Assembly: GCA_964614215.1 (NCBI GenBank)
Contig: CAZTKP010000055.1
Span: forward strand, 1-15,158
Direction of reading: 5' to 3'
Origin: CAZTKP01 sp964614215
Lineage (GTDB): Bacteria > UBP6 > UBA1177
Length of the DNA: 15,158 bases
In this document: positions 12,768 through 15,158 of the stretch, one piece after another
Layout of the letters: every line of letters starts with the position of its first letter
Numbering within the stretch: position 1 is the stretch's first letter
The notes under the pieces: generated by a model
The model's database searches: none
Told to the model about the DNA's origin: nothing
The model's input: only the letters and a program-made list of their open reading frames with translations
Made by a program: the position numbers and the translations under genes

Positions 12768-14825
12768 CTAGCTGAAAACAAGATAAGCAAAAATAGCAAA
12801 AACATAGGAAATAGCTATCATCCCCGTATACTGAACAGTCGGCCACAACCACGAATTCGTTTCGGTCTTGACGGCTGCAAAAGTCGCAACGCACGGAGCT
12901 GAAAGAAGAATAAGCATGATTATCGCCATAGCGGTAGGAAAAGAATACTGTTCCTTTATCTTACCCTCGAGAAGCGCCGTACCCTCCTCGTCATCTTCAA
13001 GAGAGTTCAGTATTGACAACTGTGATACGAACAGCTCCTTTGCTGCAAGACTCGCCAGGAAAGAACTTGCCACTTTCCAGTCCGCATCAAAAACCTTAAA
13101 AGCCGGCTCAAGGAATTTTCCTATCTTTCCCGAGTAGGAATCCTCAGCCTGAATGTAACTTATCTGTGTTTCACTAAGAGAACTGTCGAGCTTAGTTCTA
13201 TCGACCTGAGGGAACGCATTGAGAAACCACAGGATCACACTTGCCGCAAAAATTATAGTTCCCGCCTTTTCAAGAAAATGCTTTCCTCTTTCCCATGTAA
13301 GCATCGCTATAGATTTTAAGGACGGTCTGGTATAGGAAGGCAGCTCTATTATCAGAGGATTTTCCTCGCCTTTAAACACCGAAAGTCTCAGAAGTTTGGC
13401 GACAGTTGCAGCAACTATCACACCGAGAAGATAGATGGAAAGAAGAGCCATTGCCTGATAACCACCCGGAATAAAAGCGGAAATTATCAAAAGGTAAACA
13501 GGAAGTCTGGCACCGCAACTCATAAACGGAGTGACCATTATCGTGGCAAGCCTTTCAAATTTATTCTCAACGATCCTCGCTCCCATTACAGCGGGAACAG
13601 TACATCCAAGACCGAGGATCATAGGCATAAAACTCTTTCCGCTAAGTCCTATTTTAGACATCCAGCGGTCCATAATTACAGCAACTCTTGACATGTATCC
13701 GGAATCTTCAAGGAGGGCTATCGCAAAGAAAACAAGAAAAATGTAAGGAGAAAATACCAGTATTCCTCCAACACCACCTATTATTCCATCCACAATAAGA
13801 CTTCTTATAATTGAATCACTGCCCTGCGCCCAGAAAGATCCCACGAATTCACCCAGAGCACCGAACAGACTTTCAAGAAGTCCTTCCAGCGGCTCTCCGA
13901 GAGTAAAAACTGTCTGGAACATCAGAAACAGAAGCACAAAGAACAAAGGTAGAGAAAGAACAGGATGAAGAACATATCTATCGATCTTTGATGAAATGTC
14001 TGTCTTTACTTTCCCAACCTTCCCTCGGGCTTTTGAAACGACATCTTTTATAAGCTTATATCTCTCCTGGATCATTACCATGGAATGGATCTTATGTCCG
14101 GATTCAGTGTTAAGCCTCTGAATTATTTCATGAATTTTAGCCCTATCTTTTTCAGGCACTTCGTTTAGATCAGTCTCACTTCCTTCGATAAGTCTTATCG
14201 CTCTCCAGTCGACATCAAAGTCCGGGCCATGATGTCCGTCATAGTTATGCTGCGAAAAAACATCCTTTATTTCCTGAATATAGCCTCTTACGCTTTCAGA
14301 ATAAGGAACTGTAGTTGTCTCGGGTTTATTTTCAAAAACTTCGATACACTTGCTTTTAAGTTCCTTTATTCCTATCCCTTTCCGAGCTACACCGGCAATC
14401 ACCGGGGTCTCTATTTCACGCTCAAGAATGTCCGGATGGATCTCCTGTCCCTTTTTCTTAGCACTGTCCATCATATTAAGAAAAAGAACTACAGGAACTT
14501 TCATCTCAAGGATCTGAAGCGTAAGATAAAGATTTTTCACAAGATTTGAAGCATCGACAATATTTATAATAAGATCAGGCTTTTCATTGGCAATAAAATT
14601 CCTTGTAACGACCTCTTCAGGAGAGAAGGCGTTCATCGAATAAATGCCCGGAAGATCTGTCACAACAAATTCGTAACCTTCACATTTTATACAGCCCTCC
14701 TTGTGTTCGACAGTCACGCCGGTATAGTTCCCGACATGCTGATTAGAACCCACAAGCATATTGAAAAGTGTGCTTTTTCCGACGTTTGGATTACCTGCGA
14801 TCGCAAGTTTTATAGTTTTTGTCAT
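12768..14825 (-). CDS. feoB: Ferrous iron transporter FeoB
   Basis: 685 residues. The N-terminal G domain has G1 GNPNVGKST (11-19), the G2 threonine in GVTVEHKEG, G3 DLPGIYS (57-63) and G4 NMMD (117-120). A helical GDI-like region follows, then the membrane core with GLGCTVPAVMGARI and TPFMSCGARLPVY, the conserved gate segments with their cysteines, and a final LAAKELFVSQL region. It imports Fe(II) across the inner membrane, driven or gated by GTP hydrolysis. Length fits the shorter FeoB forms. The start shares one base with the feoA stop (TGATG), so the pair is coupled. The stop lies one base from the stop of the convergent receptor gene, leaving no room for a terminator between them. Confidence 0.96.
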   Translation of the reverse strand: MTKTIKLAIAGNPNVGKSTLFNMLVGSNQHVGNYTGVTVEHKEGCIKCEGYEFVVTDLPGIYSMNAFSPEEVVTRNFIANEKPDLIINIVDASNLVKNLYLTLQILEMKVPVVLFLNMMDSAKKKGQEIHPDILEREIETPVIAGVARKGIGIKELKSKCIEVFENKPETTTVPYSESVRGYIQEIKDVFSQHNYDGHHGPDFDVDWRAIRLIEGSETDLNEVPEKDRAKIHEIIQRLNTESGHKIHSMVMIQERYKLIKDVVSKARGKVGKVKTDISSKIDRYVLHPVLSLPLFFVLLFLMFQTVFTLGEPLEGLLESLFGALGEFVGSFWAQGSDSIIRSLIVDGIIGGVGGILVFSPYIFLVFFAIALLEDSGYMSRVAVIMDRWMSKIGLSGKSFMPMILGLGCTVPAVMGARIVENKFERLATIMVTPFMSCGARLPVYLLIISAFIPGGYQAMALLSIYLLGVIVAATVAKLLRLSVFKGEENPLIIELPSYTRPSLKSIAMLTWERGKHFLEKAGTIIFAASVILWFLNAFPQVDRTKLDSSLSETQISYIQAEDSYSGKIGKFLEPAFKVFDADWKVASSFLASLAAKELFVSQLSILNSLEDDEEGTALLEGKIKEQYSFPTAMAIIMLILLSAPCVATFAAVKTETNSWLWPTVQYTGMIAISYVFAIFAYLVFS

Positions 14826-15049
14826 CAGTCAGTTTCCTTAACGAGGATCTTTTCAGCCATTCCCCGGCCGACTGCAAATCTACTTCCGTCAACATCTATG
14901 ACAACAGGACCCCTGCTGTTATTCCTGACAACTGTAAACTCATTGCCTTCATTTATTCCCATTGAGACAAGTCTGTTGAAAAGCCTTGTTCCTGTATCAA
15001 GCTCCAGGATCACGCCCTTTTTTCCGTTTGCAACATCAGCCAGATTCAT
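14825..15049 (-). CDS. feoA: FeoA, small SH3-like partner of FeoB
   Basis: 74 residues, the standard FeoA size and composition: an SH3-like beta barrel with NRLVSMGINEGNEFTVV and the terminal AVGRGMAEKILV. It is cytoplasmic and supports FeoB activity, probably by contacting the G domain. The ATG is preceded by GGAG (15057-15060 on the minus strand) at seven bases. First gene of the feoAB operon, under the promoter just upstream. Confidence 0.93.
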   Translation of the reverse strand: MNLADVANGKKGVILELDTGTRLFNRLVSMGINEGNEFTVVRNNSRGPVVIDVDGSRFAVGRGMAEKILVKETD

Positions 15050-15079
15050 TTCTATACTCCACAGCAGTAAACGGAAATG

Positions 15080-15108
15080 ATAATAGTTAGCCTATGCTAA
15101 TTTGTCAA
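15080..15108 (-). promoter_or_regulatory. feoA: Predicted feoAB promoter
   Basis: Read on the minus strand, a perfect TTGACA (15103-15108) and TATTAT (15080-15085) are separated by 17 bases, 30 bases before the feoA start. This is the best promoter in the window by match to the sigma-70 consensus. Confidence 0.7.
15086..15100. promoter_or_regulatory. Candidate iron-responsive operator (DtxR/IdeR-like)
   Basis: TTAGC (15087-15091) and GCTAA (15096-15100) form a dyad around CTAT, lying wholly inside the spacer of the feoAB promoter. The nine bases GTTAGCCTA (15086-15094) and the terminal CTAA agree with the DtxR/IdeR box consensus, in which TTAGG and CCTAA half-sites surround a GTTAGCCTA-type core. 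A Fe(II)-loaded repressor bound here would block feoAB when iron is plentiful. Confidence 0.5.
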
Positions 15109-15158
15109 GATGAATATTGTGATACGGCGTTTTTTTAGTCGTCTATATTGATCGGATC

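Overview
The window comes from a Gram-negative bacterium that is probably anaerobic. The signs are signal-peptide and OmpA-type envelope proteins, a probable surface lipoprotein, FeoAB ferrous iron uptake and an iron-sulfur membrane protein. Composition is moderately AT-rich. The mix of a DUF4143 ATPase, an EGF-like/patatin lipoprotein and a Cache/PAS/DUF294 receptor would fit an FCB-type or deltaproteobacteria-like lineage, but no marker gene here settles the taxonomy.

Left part (1-6110) is an arsenic and metal-thiol island. It opens with arsF-arsG (overlapping start/stop), a membrane-anchored thioredoxin-like protein and a CcdA/DsbD-like membrane protein assigned to organoarsenical detoxification. 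After a single OmpA-family gene with visibly different codon use comes a compact operon arsR-acr3-arsM-arsC: As(III)-sensing repressor, arsenite efflux pump, arsenite methyltransferase and thiol arsenate reductase. Two small exported cysteine-rich proteins follow. The second carries 22 cysteines in a regular 9-residue CxC repeat and looks like a secreted metallothionein-like metal trap. Together these would reduce As(V), pump out or methylate As(III), and possibly bind thiophilic metal outside the cytoplasm.

Middle part (6181-9837) holds unrelated single genes: an Hsp20 chaperone with its own promoter and a strong terminator, a DUF4143-type AAA ATPase on the minus strand with a large dyad over its promoter region, a NapH-like 4Fe-4S membrane protein whose C-terminus looks damaged and runs into the next gene, and a minus-strand lipoprotein joining an EGF-like module to a patatin phospholipase domain.

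Right part (9880-15158) starts from a divergent promoter pair. It contains a 939-residue membrane receptor with the order PHP phosphoesterase - TM - Cache - TM - PAS - DUF294 nucleotidyltransferase, which I regard as the most unusual gene here. It converges, with a 1-base gap, on feoB; feoA-feoB are read leftward from a near-consensus promoter whose spacer contains a DtxR/IdeR-like palindrome. No tRNA, rRNA, CRISPR array, transposase or integrase gene was seen. No gene-free stretch exceeds 300 bases.
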